DNA of 64,000 bases from Morella rubra (Eukaryota; Streptophyta; Magnoliopsida; Fagales; Myricaceae), in NCBI GenBank assembly GCA_003952965.2, contig RXIC02000084.1:1-64000 (forward strand). The letters are read 5' to 3'. Below, piece by piece: positions 1 through 13,707 of the stretch. Made by a program: the position numbers and the translations under genes. Below the pieces are notes generated by a model. It was not told the DNA's origin, ran no database searches, and worked only from the letters and a program-made list of their open reading frames with translations. Within the stretch, counting starts at the first letter, position 1. Each line of letters opens with the position of its first letter.

Positions 1-1990
1 AGATAGGCTTGTTGCTTAATGTATCCTAACTTACTATTCACGAACTTAGCCGTAACTTTTGTCTTCGCCTTTTTTTATAGTGATTGCTTTCTTGTTCTCT
101 CTCGACTGCTATCTCGCTTTTGTTAGTTCATTCTATTTAGTCCTGATGTCTTTCTGAGCTTACGGCTTTTTCCACTACTATGGCAAAATGTTTGAGGGCT
201 AATCAGTATATACGTGACTGGGTTATACTATGTCTAGTGTGTTGTTTGAGATTAGGTTGACTCTAATTTGCTGTCTTCTCTCTCCATTTTTTTTACTTTA
301 TCTGATGATTGATATGGCCATGATGATCATTTTAGTGTGTGTAAGATCGTATTTAATATTGAGTTAGCCCCTCTGTTGCTATCGCGCAAAACTAGTTGTG
401 TTAAAAAAGTCTTTTGAATAATATTTGTTGTATGAGTCATGAACTCGTATTGTTTTTATCATTTTTCATTTTTTTGTCGGCTTAAGCAAATTTTATATAA
501 ATGCGTGTTCATACTGTGCTGTTAGTTCTGAAGGATACATAATCTTTCATGACTATTATTTTAGAAATATGTAGTTTATCCAATACTATCAATTGTGGTC
601 TCTCCGTTATAGTTTTGAATCTAACAGAGAATTAAATTTGCAATAAAATAACCACGAATCATTCAGATTTTGATATTCTCGCACTCTATTAACAATTAGA
701 CTTTCTGAAGTTGTACACTATTACATTGCATTGTATAAGTCTCCACTTAAGTATCACTAGCGACACAGCTCACTCGAAAGTAACATGAATATTCAATATC
801 ACAAAGAGTATAAAATTGTTCAAATAATTGGATTAAGGCTAACTATATTTTATATCTGCAGGGTCAAACTAAGTGATAGTAGGGAAATGGCTAGTCAGGT
901 TTTTTAAAATCTCAAAGTGATAACTTTGAGAAATAATAACGAGATGAATTTATCCCCTGGGGTGCGTGTTTATCCGAAGAGTAAAGTGCATTCCCTCAGT
1001 GCACCATAGCTAATTTGGAAACACACGTTACTAGGTCCTGATTTTTGAATTTAGACAAGTCCTGAAATTGAAAATTATGTACTTCTCATCTTGATATGTC
1101 AGTTATCGTTAATATTGAATTAACTGGACAGTATGAGATCTAAATCTTCCCACAATGCTTACATTAGGATCTCAAATCAATAACGCATATGTACGTCTTC
1201 ACAAGCAAAAGAACTGTGCACTTTGGTCCATGTTTGTTTCTTTTTATAATGACAAGTCGTAGGTGTGTAGACTATGTGTGAAGTGACTTTCTTATTGATA
1301 TATTAGACAGTACGAGATACAGCCAATTAAAGACTATATGCTTGTCATTTACTGTAAAGTACGGTTCTGTATTGAGTTGAGAATTGCATATAGCGTGATG
1401 AATCTCATGTAACTCGTTTGAGTTAAGATAGTTTCTCTATACTGTCTCTCTGAGGAGCAGGCAAGAAAGGAGAACCATCTTTTATGACTGGGCTAATATT
1501 CTCTCGTTCTTTTGTTGTTCTATTGATGCTTATTTGTATCATTATCTATAATTCAGTGGTTACTAGCGTAAGTGTTATTATACCTTGCAATTGCGAAGAC
1601 GTCCAAGTGAGTGTGAGTCAATGTTAGATTGTTCGAGCTATCTAGAGTGAGGCTTCAGTGAGAATGATAGTTTATTGAGACCAACCATACAAGTATGAGT
1701 ATAGAAGTTAGAGTATAGAGGTTGGCAGCGGATGTGACGCAACTCAAAGTTAGAACTTCACAATAAATTGAGAGCTAGTTCTCATATGTGTTTATCGAAG
1801 ATGGCTCCAAGAGGTTGTTAAGTTCTTCTTTTATTAAATAGTACGGCTAAGTTTAGTTTTGAGTCGTTCTTTAGTGGGACACTGGTCACAGTGTGATATG
1901 AGCTGAGTCGTTAGCTCTGACAATTATTATTCTTACGTGTTTATTCTTGTCCATTATCCTAGCTCACCAGATCTCTTTTTTTTGTCAAGG
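1..1990. other. No gene recognised; low-quality-looking sequence
   Basis: No exon or RNA gene is recognisable on either strand. The stretch lies upstream of the RNA-binding-protein exons and should contain the 5' part of that gene, but no earlier RRM can be read. Short stop-riddled frames and the frame errors seen just downstream suggest unpolished sequence. Confidence 0.5.
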
Positions 1991-3561
1991 AACCTGAATT
2001 TTAAGACGGCTGAGGAGAGTTTGAAGAAGCATTTCAGTGAACACATGAAGGAGGGAAGAATTTTAAGTGTCAGGGTAATCATCTTGGCCCTTTGCTTAGT
2101 CCATACATGAGAAGGTTCTTACATTTTTGGATTATGTCTGGTCACATGTAGGTGAAGAAGCACTTGAAAAATGGGAAGAATTTGTCAATGGGTTTTGGTT
2201 TCATCGAGCTTGATTCTGTTGAGACGGCCACCAATGTTTGTACAGATTTACAGGTACAGGCTCCAACAACAGTATTCACTTTGAGTCATCTTTATTAGTG
2301 TTGTGATCTGTAGGCAAAATATACCTCGACATAACATATAGTATGTCACTCCCTACTTACTTTTCTCGTCATTTCAGGGAACTACTTATTGGACGATGGC
2401 TAGCTGCTTATCACTAGCAATTTGTCATGCTTAAAGAACGAATGACCAGTGGTGCAAAAAAAGCAAGGAGTCAATGGAAATGGATATATATACTTTAAAA
2501 TATACTTGTGTATATGTTCGTCTTTGAGGCGACAGATAGTTAAATGTTTCTGAGACAGCTCTTGTAGTATCATTTGGCCATGGTGATATATATATTTTAT
2601 TTGTTCAGGTAAGACGATTAGCCACATGAAAGCTCAAACGTACGACCAAGGAAGTAGAGAAAATGCTAGTAAATAACAGGCCCAGGCAATACTCAAGAAT
2701 TATAAGCGTAAGAAATCGCAAGCTTATAATCGCATCTGATAAGCGGGGATTCAATCGTCTCGGATTGGAGGACGTTGATACTATACACCTTCGTATCTTG
2801 TAAGATGAAATCTATTCACTGACACTATTACATAGGAATTTGTTTATGAGAATTGACATGCAGAGCGTTAACTTATATTCTATACATTTATGTTAAGAAG
2901 TATTCTAATTCTTGTCTATATCAAATGTGAGAGAATTATTGTAGGGAGAATTTGCCCTATGGTATTTTTCCGAATGAAAAGATATCTTCGTGCATCTCGA
3001 GGTCTCTCCTCTCTCTCTCTTCCTTTGACTCTACTCCATCCTCTTGCTATAGTCTTATTGTCCATAGGTTTTTCATGCCACTCCCTTGATGATCCCTTGA
3101 ATATCCTCGCCTACCTAGGATTTTTTGGCCTTGGGAACCTAGCGTGAAGCAAAGAGACGAAAGGGGTCTCTAGCGACGAGTCTGCCGATGTTCTTTCGCG
3201 GCAGCGAGTTAAAAGGGCTCCGCCATGGCCACAATGTGACTCATGATGTGCTTTGTGAGTATGTTTCTCAAGGATAACCTGTCTCTCACTACTTCCATGT
3301 GATTGGAGTTTGTAATTTAACCGATCATGAGAAGTCACCTATTACAAACAAGCCAAGGCTTTTCATCCCCAATCCTTCTCTTTGTTCCACATTCTTCCTC
3401 CCCCTGATGTATGACAAACTAATTTTTTGGAATGATGCGCGTTTTTGTACTAGATTAAAAGCCTAAGGCTGCCAAAGAAGTTTGGAAATCATAGAGGGTT
3501 TGCTTTCGTGGAGTATGTTACAAAGCAAGAGGCGCAGAATGCGCTTCAAGCACTTTCAAGT
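1991..3561 (+). CDS. MRD1: MRD1/RBM19-type multiple RRM protein, partial exons
   Basis: This is the C-terminal part of a nucleolar protein with many RNA-recognition motifs that acts in pre-rRNA processing and small-subunit assembly. Three clean exons can be read. 1991-2074 encodes [19 protein letters not shown] and onwards to ILSVR, the start of an RRM. 2152-2253 is 34 codons, from [20 protein letters not shown] to CTDLQ, carrying the RNP1-like GFGFIEL. 3454-3561 is 36 codons, including [14 protein letters not shown], the RNP1 of the last RRM, and ending QALSS. All have fitting AG/GT borders. Between and after them (about 2370-2450, 3588-3610, 3745-3790) matching words such as a QLCHAKK-like stretch, GRHLV and LRAE appear only with frame changes. 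An extra T and an extra G sit just before 1991. The family is well known to me; the gene is incomplete here, probably through sequence errors rather than true decay. Confidence 0.75.
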
Positions 3562-6500
3562 CCCGGGCAATTTCTTCTGTTTGATGGGCAAGGCATCTTG
3601 GTAGTCAGTGCTGTAGTGTGTGGTTGTATCCTTTCCTTTTTACACACACACAATATAGAGAAAAATCCAAAAGTACTAGAGCGCGCCTCCATTGTATATT
3701 TCAATTTACTAGTTCTTGACTGAGAGTAGATTGCGTAATTGGTTGACGAGTCTTGGAAGGGATTTGCGAGCTGAACCAGCTGACAATCGGTGTTTAGCTG
3801 AAGAGCAAACTGGGCCTGGCAAACAATGCCTTAATCCGATTCATATCCATATAAGAGAAACAGCGCAGCATGGATTGTTTTCGAATTTCATGTAGGTTAA
3901 CATTATGATAGTTTTGAGAAGGATTTGTCGTGATAGAATTCTTTTTTACACTACTGCCTAGATGAAAAGAAGTAATATTTCATTGACGACAACCACTTTG
4001 TGAAAGTATATTGAGCTTGCAGTATGCTATTTTTGGCATCATCTAAGAGTGTTATCAATAGGCGTGATAAGACTGATGATGATAAAGTCACATATTGTTC
4101 TTTTTTCATCGTTTGTTGCCTGTTCTTCTGGTTTTGTCTTTAGTGAGTGCTTAGTGGTTATGACAATCATGTTTATGGCAAGTTATTTAGCAATTAAGCG
4201 AACAATGGGGCAAAAGAAGAGAGGAGAAAAAGTGAGGGGGGGGGGGGGGTTTGGATTTGAAGGCCGTATTTCTTTCGTCTGACAAATACTCGTCTGAAGT
4301 TTTGTAACTCATAGTTGGCATTTACATGTAATTACTGTAGTACACAATGTTGCTCGTTGGGCTGCATTCTCGCTTTTTGTTTGAGTATTAATATAAAAGG
4401 GTATGTCTCCCAGTACAACTAGGTATGTTGCTCTTGTTAATAGTATCTTATGCTGAGATAGTATTGAGGTAATCTAGGATTCACTTTCACGTTACGTTTG
4501 CTACTTAACTAATTGTATTTTTATATTCAGTATATGGGAAAGAAGAAAAATATCTTGACTTATAAGAAAAAAAAAAGTGAAAAAAATTCTAAAATGCTAC
4601 CATTTGATCGTCCCTAGTAGACTACTCTCTATAAATTATGATAAGCAAACAAGCGAAGTAATGTCGTCTTCCAGGACTTCGGATCTAGCTCAAACGCAAG
4701 AACCTCGATACCAACCTGTAAAGAGAAATTAGAAAGATATACGTTAGCAAGAGTGCTGAAAGTAGACCAAGGCGAACCCATAGAATAATGGCTGGCCTGT
4801 CCTAATACAAGCATTGTAAGCCGTGCGTCTCTTGAGAGTAGTTCCAAACATTTTACGTCACGGTGTTTAAAATTTTCAAGCTATGAGGAAAGGTTGAAAC
4901 TCAGAAAGAAAGTGAAATGGTAGTTTAGTTGGAATCGAGTGAAGAGGGAGTATCTGAAAGTATAATTGAAATGAATACCTCCAATCCATATGACCTCTCA
5001 TATAACTATGTGTGATATTAAAAAGAAAAAATTAATTTACATACTTATTATTGTTTTTTATTAGGGCGCCTCAACCTATCTCTCCTCCGACTGAGCAGCA
5101 CAACAGGATACCACAAATGAGCATTATTAGCCCGCTTTAATTGGCCTGCCCTAATACAAGTTATGAATGCTTGTGCTTTAATTTGATGCAGCCAGGAGAC
5201 ATTCGGTTCTATAATGAATTTAGGGAAGAGGTATTACTAGTTAAGCAAACGCATCTGCTACTCAACATGATTTTTGCCTAGATCCAACCCCAACGGCTAA
5301 CCCAGTCCCGAGAGACCTCTTGTGAACAGGAAAAAACAAAACGTTGTTCAGCAGCAGGATAAAACAATACATTACAATTTACAACAGATTTAGGTCAAAA
5401 CAACAGTGATCCGTTAGGCAAATGATTCTGTAAGGAAAGATCTGGAGGACAGCGCCACGAGTTTCTTATCGTTCTCGAAGAGAGGTTCAGAACGTAGCTT
5501 ATCTTTCAGAATCCTATTTCCCCGATCTGTATTGGAAAGTATCACGAGGAGAGAGATCAGCAGATTGTTTGGTGTCGCTCTATTCTTCTTAGTATTGCTC
5601 GCGTTCAGACACTCAAATAGATTAGTGGGTCTCTTTTCGTTCTTCATAATCTTATATAAGTGGGCTCTCGCATCCTCGTTAATCTTACTTCGTAGCTCAC
5701 GCGTTGTCATAGAAAGCCTCTCATATATCGTGTGTTTGGGTCTACAGGGTATCATTATCGTTTCTAGCACACACTCAACAGAAAATATGCTGGTTCTTGC
5801 ATATCATTGCGTCTAAGTGCTGTCTCTCTATTTATATAACGTGTTTGAATATTGCAGATCACTCAGAATATATCTATGAATCTCAAATATATACTCAAAG
5901 TGTTCTGAAAAGACGGTATAGAGAACCAAAAGCAAAAACAAATATAATATTAAAAGTAATAGTTAGGTTGGATAGTGATTCATTCCCTTAAGATTAACTC
6001 TTTTTTTTTTTTATGTATGTATCTGGAGAACATTCGTGAACTTGTTTATAAGGCGAATGGCTGTGCTTTCCAAAATCCCCCAAAAGAACCAGTGAACTGA
6101 TCAGAGGTCTTAGTCCCAGGTATCTCATAATATCAACTCGCCCAATCACGTAATATTTATCTGTTATCTGTGCAGCTGTTGTTGGGAAAAATCTCGTGAG
6201 CGAAAGGGCGTACCTCTCAACTGACAGAATAGCTGCTAGGCTTCTAAGAATCAGTGGAGTGTTGCTTTGCTACATACGCCCTATGTCCTTATGTCACTGA
6301 TAGAGTTGCTCAATGACTATGGTTTTTCGCAAATATATTCTTTATCTATTTTCTTTTGTATTTGGTGCTAGATCTATATGCGTAATGTTGCCCATTTTCC
6401 GTCTCATTTTATTCAACCTGCGCAAGAAACGAGAGAATGAAGTACTTGTTCAGCACTATCTCTGATCAACGTCAAAAATTCTCTCAAGTATCGCTATGAC

Positions 6501-7188
6501 TAATTTATAATTGCTCTATCCTTATTCCATGTACGCTATATATATTTATAGGTTGAGTTCAGTAATCTCTCTCATTCTATGCCCACATCTATAGAAGTCC
6601 GATCCAGTAGTAATAGTGGATGCTCCAGGCACCAAACATACCTTTTAGTGGGCCAACATGCGCCTTCCGAGGAGAACTATTAAGACCGTTAAACTGTTCA
6701 CTCGCTTGAGTCTATGAGTGCTATTTCTCGTGTAACTGTTAGAGATCGTCGTGCTAGCATATGTGTTTTGCATGTCTCGCGCTGTGTGGTCTGGTATTTT
6801 GATGTTTGAGTGAGACTAATAGAGATACAAAGTGTGATGCCTTTTAACTGAGATTATGTTTTGGTAACTTATCATGTTTGAGAGCTATTTACCTCGTGAT
6901 CTTCATAACGTAATTTCTAAATGTTTATCTGACAGCCTTTATCAACCCCTGCGACTGTCCAGCGTTCTTGTCTATTGGAACGGAGTGTGGTCAGTGACTT
7001 ACTTAGATGATCGGTGCTTAACTGGTTTATATTGCATCCAATGATTGCTAGCTTACATGGTATGTTAGTCGATATCGTGCCTCATTTATCACCATTTTGA
7101 GACTGAAAAGCAACATTTATCCGCCTACATATTCCGCATCCTTACCAAACGCATCTTTACTAGCCATTGAAAGCAAGGGAGGATATAC
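3562..7188. other. Tail of the MRD1 region, then no recognisable gene
   Basis: Past the broken MRD1 tail (to about 3,830) no product can be recognised. A run of 14 G at 4236-4249 stands out. A 118-aa minus-strand ORF at 5414-5770 has no motif known to me. The remaining Z-ISO exons should lie in the 3.5 kb before 7189 on the minus strand, but I cannot find them. Confidence 0.45.
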
Positions 7189-7398
7189 CTGTGGGTGCCT
7201 CGTGATTCTCATGATCCCCGTTTCCCAAAGATGCATTTGAGGCTTCTCAACTGCGGCTACTTCTAATAGATTAAAGGTTGACGGATAGAGGAAAAAGAAG
7301 GAGATAAAAGAAGAAAGCCACACAAATTGGTGTACCCCAGGGATATTCTGGAGCTGCCATAACTGTAGTCCATCATATCTGTGGTTGATGAAATACAC
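7189..7398 (-). CDS. Z-ISO: 15-cis-zeta-carotene isomerase (Z-ISO), single exon
   Basis: This internal exon of 70 codons belongs to the plastid envelope enzyme that isomerises the central 15-cis bond of zeta-carotene, upstream of lycopene and all later carotenoids. The family is related to NnrU and binds haem. The exon opens [17 protein letters not shown], continues through [31 protein letters not shown] and [10 protein letters not shown], and is flanked on the minus strand by a TAG acceptor (7399-7400) and a GTATAT donor (ending at 7188). The region around [15 protein letters not shown] is the conserved haem-ligand region as I recall it. Both borders are phase 0 and the exon has no frame error. 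The transit-peptide exons (expected above 7,400) and the C-terminal exons (expected below 7,189) are not recognisable in the surrounding noisy sequence. Confidence 0.85.
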
Positions 7399-10300
7399 CT
7401 ACATCACATCCCCTTAAAAACTCAAACAGGCCAAAACGAAACAAAAGGAAAAACAACATACTGAAAGCCATATAGAGGAAGGATTTCTCTTGAGCTTCAA
7501 TAGAGACTCCACAGTACTACAAAATGTTAGAGATGTCCGGCAAAGGGAACTGGTGCTCTAGGGGTAAGTAACATAGTTACGTTCTAATGAGTTCATCACC
7601 TCAATTATCGGAGTATTCTCTTATTAGCCAGCGTGCTAGCTGAATCTTGATTCGACTAATAGTTTGAGGACCCAATGTAGAGTCAATAAATCTAGTTAAG
7701 CTGCAATGAAATAATTGTCAGGCTCCGATTATACAGTAAAACCCAATTACTGTTTTCTATTGATAGATATTCGTCATAAAGACATACCCTTATTTCTCCT
7801 CTATGCCAGAATATCAAACCTCCGGGCTTCTAAAGACTCTTATGTGTTAGTATTAGTATTTTAAGATCCCTTATGTAGTGTTGAATATGAGATACTTAGC
7901 TAGCATGAACGCAATTAGGATTCGCCGCACTCGGGCGTATGCTGTTAATCATATATCATTATAAGTTATTCCAGTATAGTACTATGTTCAAATAGTCAAA
8001 CTCGAATAGTAAGAATTAGCAGTGTAAGTTATAACATTGTATCGACGTATTTTTTGTCGTCTATTGAATTGTTTAATATTAAGGCTAATTTTAATCCTGT
8101 GTAACGCACTCCTAAATGGTTAGTGAACACTATTTTCGCCACAATATGTACAAGTACCTGCTTGCAGATTTTACTCAATGCTCTCTTTTTAGATGTCTAT
8201 TCTAGAGAAAACGATTAAACGTACTATAGTGTTCACTATTTTAATGCAGCTTCTCTGTCCCGTCCGAACACTACTGACCATCCAATACTCAAAACACATA
8301 GGCCATCTTCTATATCAGCAGTGAACTCCCAATAAACGTGGTATATATCTCGACTGTATTTGACGACACTACGCTGTGCTTAGTAGAGAATATATAAATA
8401 AAACACTGATCGAGTTCTGCAAGATTAGAGCTTAGGTGGAGCCCCCTTATCCAACTGGTATGACCGCATTGCTGTTCGCTATATTAACGACGATAGACAA
8501 TTGGTCGCGCAAATATTATGAATCACAAAGATGTTCTGTTAGAGATATCGGACGAAGGAAACTGAATATGCTCTTTTGAAGGGTGAAATAGTAGTATGAG
8601 CAGCTCTTCCAGAGGAAATTGTGAAGTGAGTAAGAGATATAAAATATCAGGGGTTCTTAATTTGAAAAAAGAATCTTTAAACCAGAAGGCAAGGAGAGAG
8701 GGACTAGCGAGGAAAATTAAGTATCAAGCCACAAGTATAGGAATGATCTCTTGGAATTTTACATCAGCTTTTTGTTCACTGTTCAGTTCTTTAGTGAAGA
8801 ATGTTAAGATTTCGACGCTCATTTTTTTGAGACTCAAATAATTAGATTAGTATCGAATGTTCTAATAGAGTGTTTTCTGGACTTTCACTTGTACCTAATT
8901 TCACGAATGCAATATAAATGTTCAAGTTATTCTCGCTTTTATATAGAACGTTATACGTAGGTTATACACTTAAGCATTCACTTTCATTGCAAATTAATGT
9001 TATCTTTATTTGTAATAAAACAAAATATAGTGAGCTAAGCAGCGTAAACGTAGTCTAGATGCTTCCATAGCAGTTCTGTGAGTAGAAGATATGATTTATG
9101 AACGATCTAGCCTCCAAACCGTTTGTACTTAACGAATCCGTCTAACGCTCAGAATTGTCGTAGTTAAATTTCTCTCTGCCCCACACTAACCCCCTTTTCT
9201 CAATAGGAATGTGATCGATCCGCGATGTATGAGAAAAAGACGGAATCCAGCAATCTTGATTTACCAATTCCTGTTGCCATCTTTTAGACCCATCCTCAAC
9301 CCCCGTACCCCTATTAAACCCGAAACCATAAGATGAGAGCCTCGATCCTTCCCGCCTCTTCTGGTGGTGTGATGACACTCTCTCTCTCAACGTGTGAATT
9401 ATTTTGAGTCTCGATTATTCCCTATGCTAGCACTCCACACACACTACCACACACATGAATGATCGGCTCCATCAGGCCTGCGTCCTTCACTGCTCAATTA
9501 TCACGCACATACACATATAACTCCTATATATATATATCATCCATCGTGTGTGTGTGTGCCTAGGTTACACCTGAGAAAGTGTTGACGCATCGGCCAAGTC
9601 GATTGGCATGTCGTGCGGAGCTGCATCTCGTGATACGCTAAACCTATCTAACTAGACAGAGGTATTCGTGAACGTATTTTCTCAAGGTTGTCCTACTGTA
9701 CTAAATTAGGTCTCAATACCACTTGGCTCGATATCAGTTTATGACCTTGATACCACCGCCGGTCACGTCTCCGTCAAGGTTTAACGTGTCTTGCATCGGT
9801 GAGTAACTTTACGTTTGGAACTCATCTTCCGGTGCTGGTAACTTAACCTTTCTAGTAGTCAGGAGTTATCAACGTTCTATGGTTAACTAGTTTGGTACTT
9901 GTGATATCAAGCTGTTCATGAGCCTATGGCAAGGATGTGAGTCCTTCGCAAGTTGCCCGACTTTGCCAGATAGTTTTCCTCGCTCCTTAGTCATCGCTGT
10001 CCTACGTGGCTTGAAAAGAACCATATATAACTGAGTGACCGTAGGTGTATGACAGATCAGTGTCCTTGATCTGCATACTTTAGCGTCCTGATGCAATCCT
10101 CAGCTCGATATCAGAACGCACAATGAACGGGGTTGAGCCATTAACTATTTTATACTTTCGAACAGATAATAGTGCGCAATATAATTACTCCTCTCGGAAT
10201 AACATTGTGACTCTGCTCATACATACTGATATAGACAGTAATCGACCCATGTTCCGAGCATGCCTCTCTCGCCGGTCACCAAGTAGGACCGATCTTTTCA

Positions 10301-13030
10301 CTCATATAACCTATAGACCTGCTTGATATGAATACATTAATTCAAATAGAGTCATCAGTGATACTGAGATGTTCTGATACTTGCTATCTTTTCTCTATTT
10401 CCCATGTGCGGTGTTATTGTTCTATTATCCGGGTGATGCCTGTTCTGTAAATACTTGCTCTCTTATGACAAGCTGCGAATTAGTACACAACACTTGGATC
10501 GATGGAGTTTTCTAATTATTTTCTATAATATGTATATCTTGTGTGATTTCTCACCAGAGAAATAGAAATATTAATCAAAACTGTATGTGTAAAGATATCA
10601 CTTATATAGTAAGACAGGTCTCCATCGTCTTCATCGCTGGCTGCTACCATATAACCAGCATCAACGAGCATCTCCTGTCATATTATCTCTCTCCTCTCGC
10701 CGCTATGTCAGCTCTTCTCACGAGTACGTGATTTGATGACACACCTCGCCCGATCCTGTGTGGAGTAATCCACGCTCTCTCCTCACCTCTCTCTCTCGTC
10801 GCCTCAATTCGTCTTACTCTCTCTCTCTTTCTATTTCAGGTGGGATATAATCATTATATATTCTAGCCGTGGTGTGGTGAGTGAAAACTCAACATTTGGT
10901 GACCAGAATTTGTTATATTTGGGTGCCTTTCGCAACCAGCCTAATAAAGAGTCTTGAACTCCCAAGCAGAGAAGCCACTCTGAGCCGATCATTCTAGCCC
11001 AGTCCGAACCCACATTGTACCCCCCCAATACCAAATTTCCGCCGTGTCCCAATAACCCAAGCCTCCGAGAAGGAGTTATCCCCTACTAAGTAGAATAGTA
11101 GAATGACTGATAAAAAAAATCTCTTCCCAAAATAAAACAAAAGGGTTGGAAGTAGGCCATCTCATAATTTCCGGCTCAAAGCCTTCCCCATACACGCGTG
11201 AAGAGAACCATACTTCACCAGACCATAACAGATACGATGTAATCGATGCTGTGTGATCTGGTGGCGTGTGTGCCCCTCAGTACTCTCACGTGTGTTAAAT
11301 CTTATTAGTAACGTGAGCAACTGAAGCGGGATGTAATTGACCTATCGAAAAACCTGATAAGTGCCTCAGTTCAATAGTAGTCCTAGATGTTTACTAAACT
11401 GAGTGATGAGCCTCTCAGCCCTCACACATCAAGTCTTCAGATACAAATACCTCACAACAACATAGGGGAAGCATTAAGATCATTAGTCCAACTCACGAAG
11501 AAGTGGTAGCTACTCAAATTATCTATAGTTAATACTCCCATACGTATATGGACCGTCTCGAGTCTCTACTATAACAATAGATACTATATCAAATAGAAAA
11601 TAATAACGCGATATGAGACAATACTTTTAAGTACCTCCTATAAAACCCACCGGATCGAACAGGGTTTTGTATATTATGTCTCAAGTCTCATGCCTAGATC
11701 CCGATAATGATATGGTTACTAAACATTTATACGACGTATCATTAGTGTCTAACACGGGGTCCAAAAGTGATTATCCAATAGCCTGCATTGTCTCTCGTAG
11801 ACTTCCTATCTGACAATCTAGCCATGACTACTAATGTTGAGATCCTAATTGAACTTCAGTGTACGAATTGAGTAGAATGAAGCCAAGCACATGCACTCTA
11901 GTCAGACTGAATCACGCTCCACAGTATTCTCAGTTTGAGAATAGAGTCAGTAAACCAGCTGAGTGATGATATTACTGCGCCTTATCGTGCAAAAGAGATA
12001 GGTGAACAGAACTAGTTTCCAGTAAGTATAACATCGAAATATTCCTCTCTCTCACTACGTGTGACTGTGATGTACTAGTATGATATATATAATGTAAAGT
12101 GTGAATATAAGCCCTAAATCCCATATAAGCAGATCGGAGATATGAACTACAACCTCTCTATATTATCTCTCGTATTAACTAATGCATTTACTTATATATA
12201 GTCGTCTTCAGTATAATTATCGATACACATCTATAGCACTCTTAAAGAGCATCACGAACTGATACTATACACATAATGCAGCACTGCGCCAGCCTTCGCA
12301 GTCTGGTTGAAAATGTGATGAGCTGAAAAAAATTCAAATATTCAATGTACATGCCTACGAGGAGTGACCCATATAAATCTGTATCGGACCCAGAGTGCTT
12401 AATACATAGACACCTTAAATGTAGCCCAACAGAAGTAAAGATCGTGCGGGAGATGATAAGTACCTCTTATCCGTGTGTGCTTCAGCCCTCATGCACATTC
12501 AGGTGCCGCTCCCAAAGGGTGTACAGAAAGATGCATTAGACCAATATGTTTTTCCTATCCCACACCCCTGCGGACTCCCTTTTTCTTGTATCCAAGCAAA
12601 GAACGAACTTGACCGTGGCAGTTCGTGATCCTGTAACACATTACCATTAACTTATAAGATGATGATGAACCTGCCAATTGTTGCTGAAGTGCTATGTATC
12701 TGGCGTTTAGGCCCCAAATAATGTCGCTTACACTAATATACATCTGTTGTGATCTTCAACACGAAATCGAGAGCAAGACACTCAGATCAAGAATAGGCAG
12801 TTCTGCCCCCGCTCCCACCGATGTTCAGTGATAGCTACGGAGATAGAAGACCAAATTTCTCAAACAAGAATAGACGTGTCGTAACCAACGGTTAAGGTGA
12901 AAAGATTAGTACAGTGTAGAAGTGTACTGCGACTCTACAGTGCCGAATGTAGCGAAATGTAATCCGAAGCATTATGAGAGCACGTGCAGCGGGGGTGAAT
13001 TGATACTCTAGAGTGTTAGGTCCTGCCTTC
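7399..13030. other. No gene recognised; low-quality-looking sequence
   Basis: More than 5 kb without a single recognisable exon on either strand. The longest frames (for example 8596-8841 + and 9142-9390 -) are under 90 codons with no known motif. A short (GT)n tract is near 9,547. The texture changes around 12.9-13.1 kb to ordinary T-rich plant intron-like DNA. Confidence 0.45.
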
Positions 13031-13707
13031 GTTATTTAGAGCATACCACTTTTTTGTATCCTTTATTTTGATGCGGTTGATTAAAACTTGCGTAAATGCC
13101 TCTCTAATAGTGGCATCGCCTGTGAGAAAGTGTAGAAGACCCAGAATCTAATACATGTCTGATTCCTTCAAACTACTCGGACCAGTAACTATATGCTAAT
13201 GGAAGTGTACAGTTTATTTGTTGTTATATATCGTCCTCTTTTTGATAAAGACTGCAAAACGTTGCACTTTGTATACCTTTACAATATTGCATCAAAACCA
13301 ACTTTGCTTTGAACATGGAATTCTGGAAGACCATAGAACTCATTAATGTCTAGGTTTTGTCCATATCATCACTCTTGTCATTTTGTTCTACCCTAAGATT
13401 TTCAACTGTTTGACAATGGTCACATGCAATTTTAATAACTGCGGTTAAAATTTCTTGGGCTTGTTGGTATTGTCTATTTAACATTGAGTGCGCAGAATGG
13501 ACGGAATTTTTTCTGCTATTACTGACTGCAAGATATATATTTTGATGAATGCCTGTTTTTAAAAACTGTTCAACTACAAATAGCTACCTCATATTTTGTA
13601 GTGGGTGATCCCTTCTGGCTGCGTAGGAAAGTATCATTTGAAAGTATCTTTGACTAGGAAAGGTTAGATTGTAGGTGGTGCTCATTCTAATTATTTGACA
13701 TTTTCAG

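Noticed and set aside
5414..5770. 118-codon minus-strand ORF in the noisy segment
   Set aside because: No known motif, in sequence of doubtful quality, and an overlapping opposite-strand frame of similar length.
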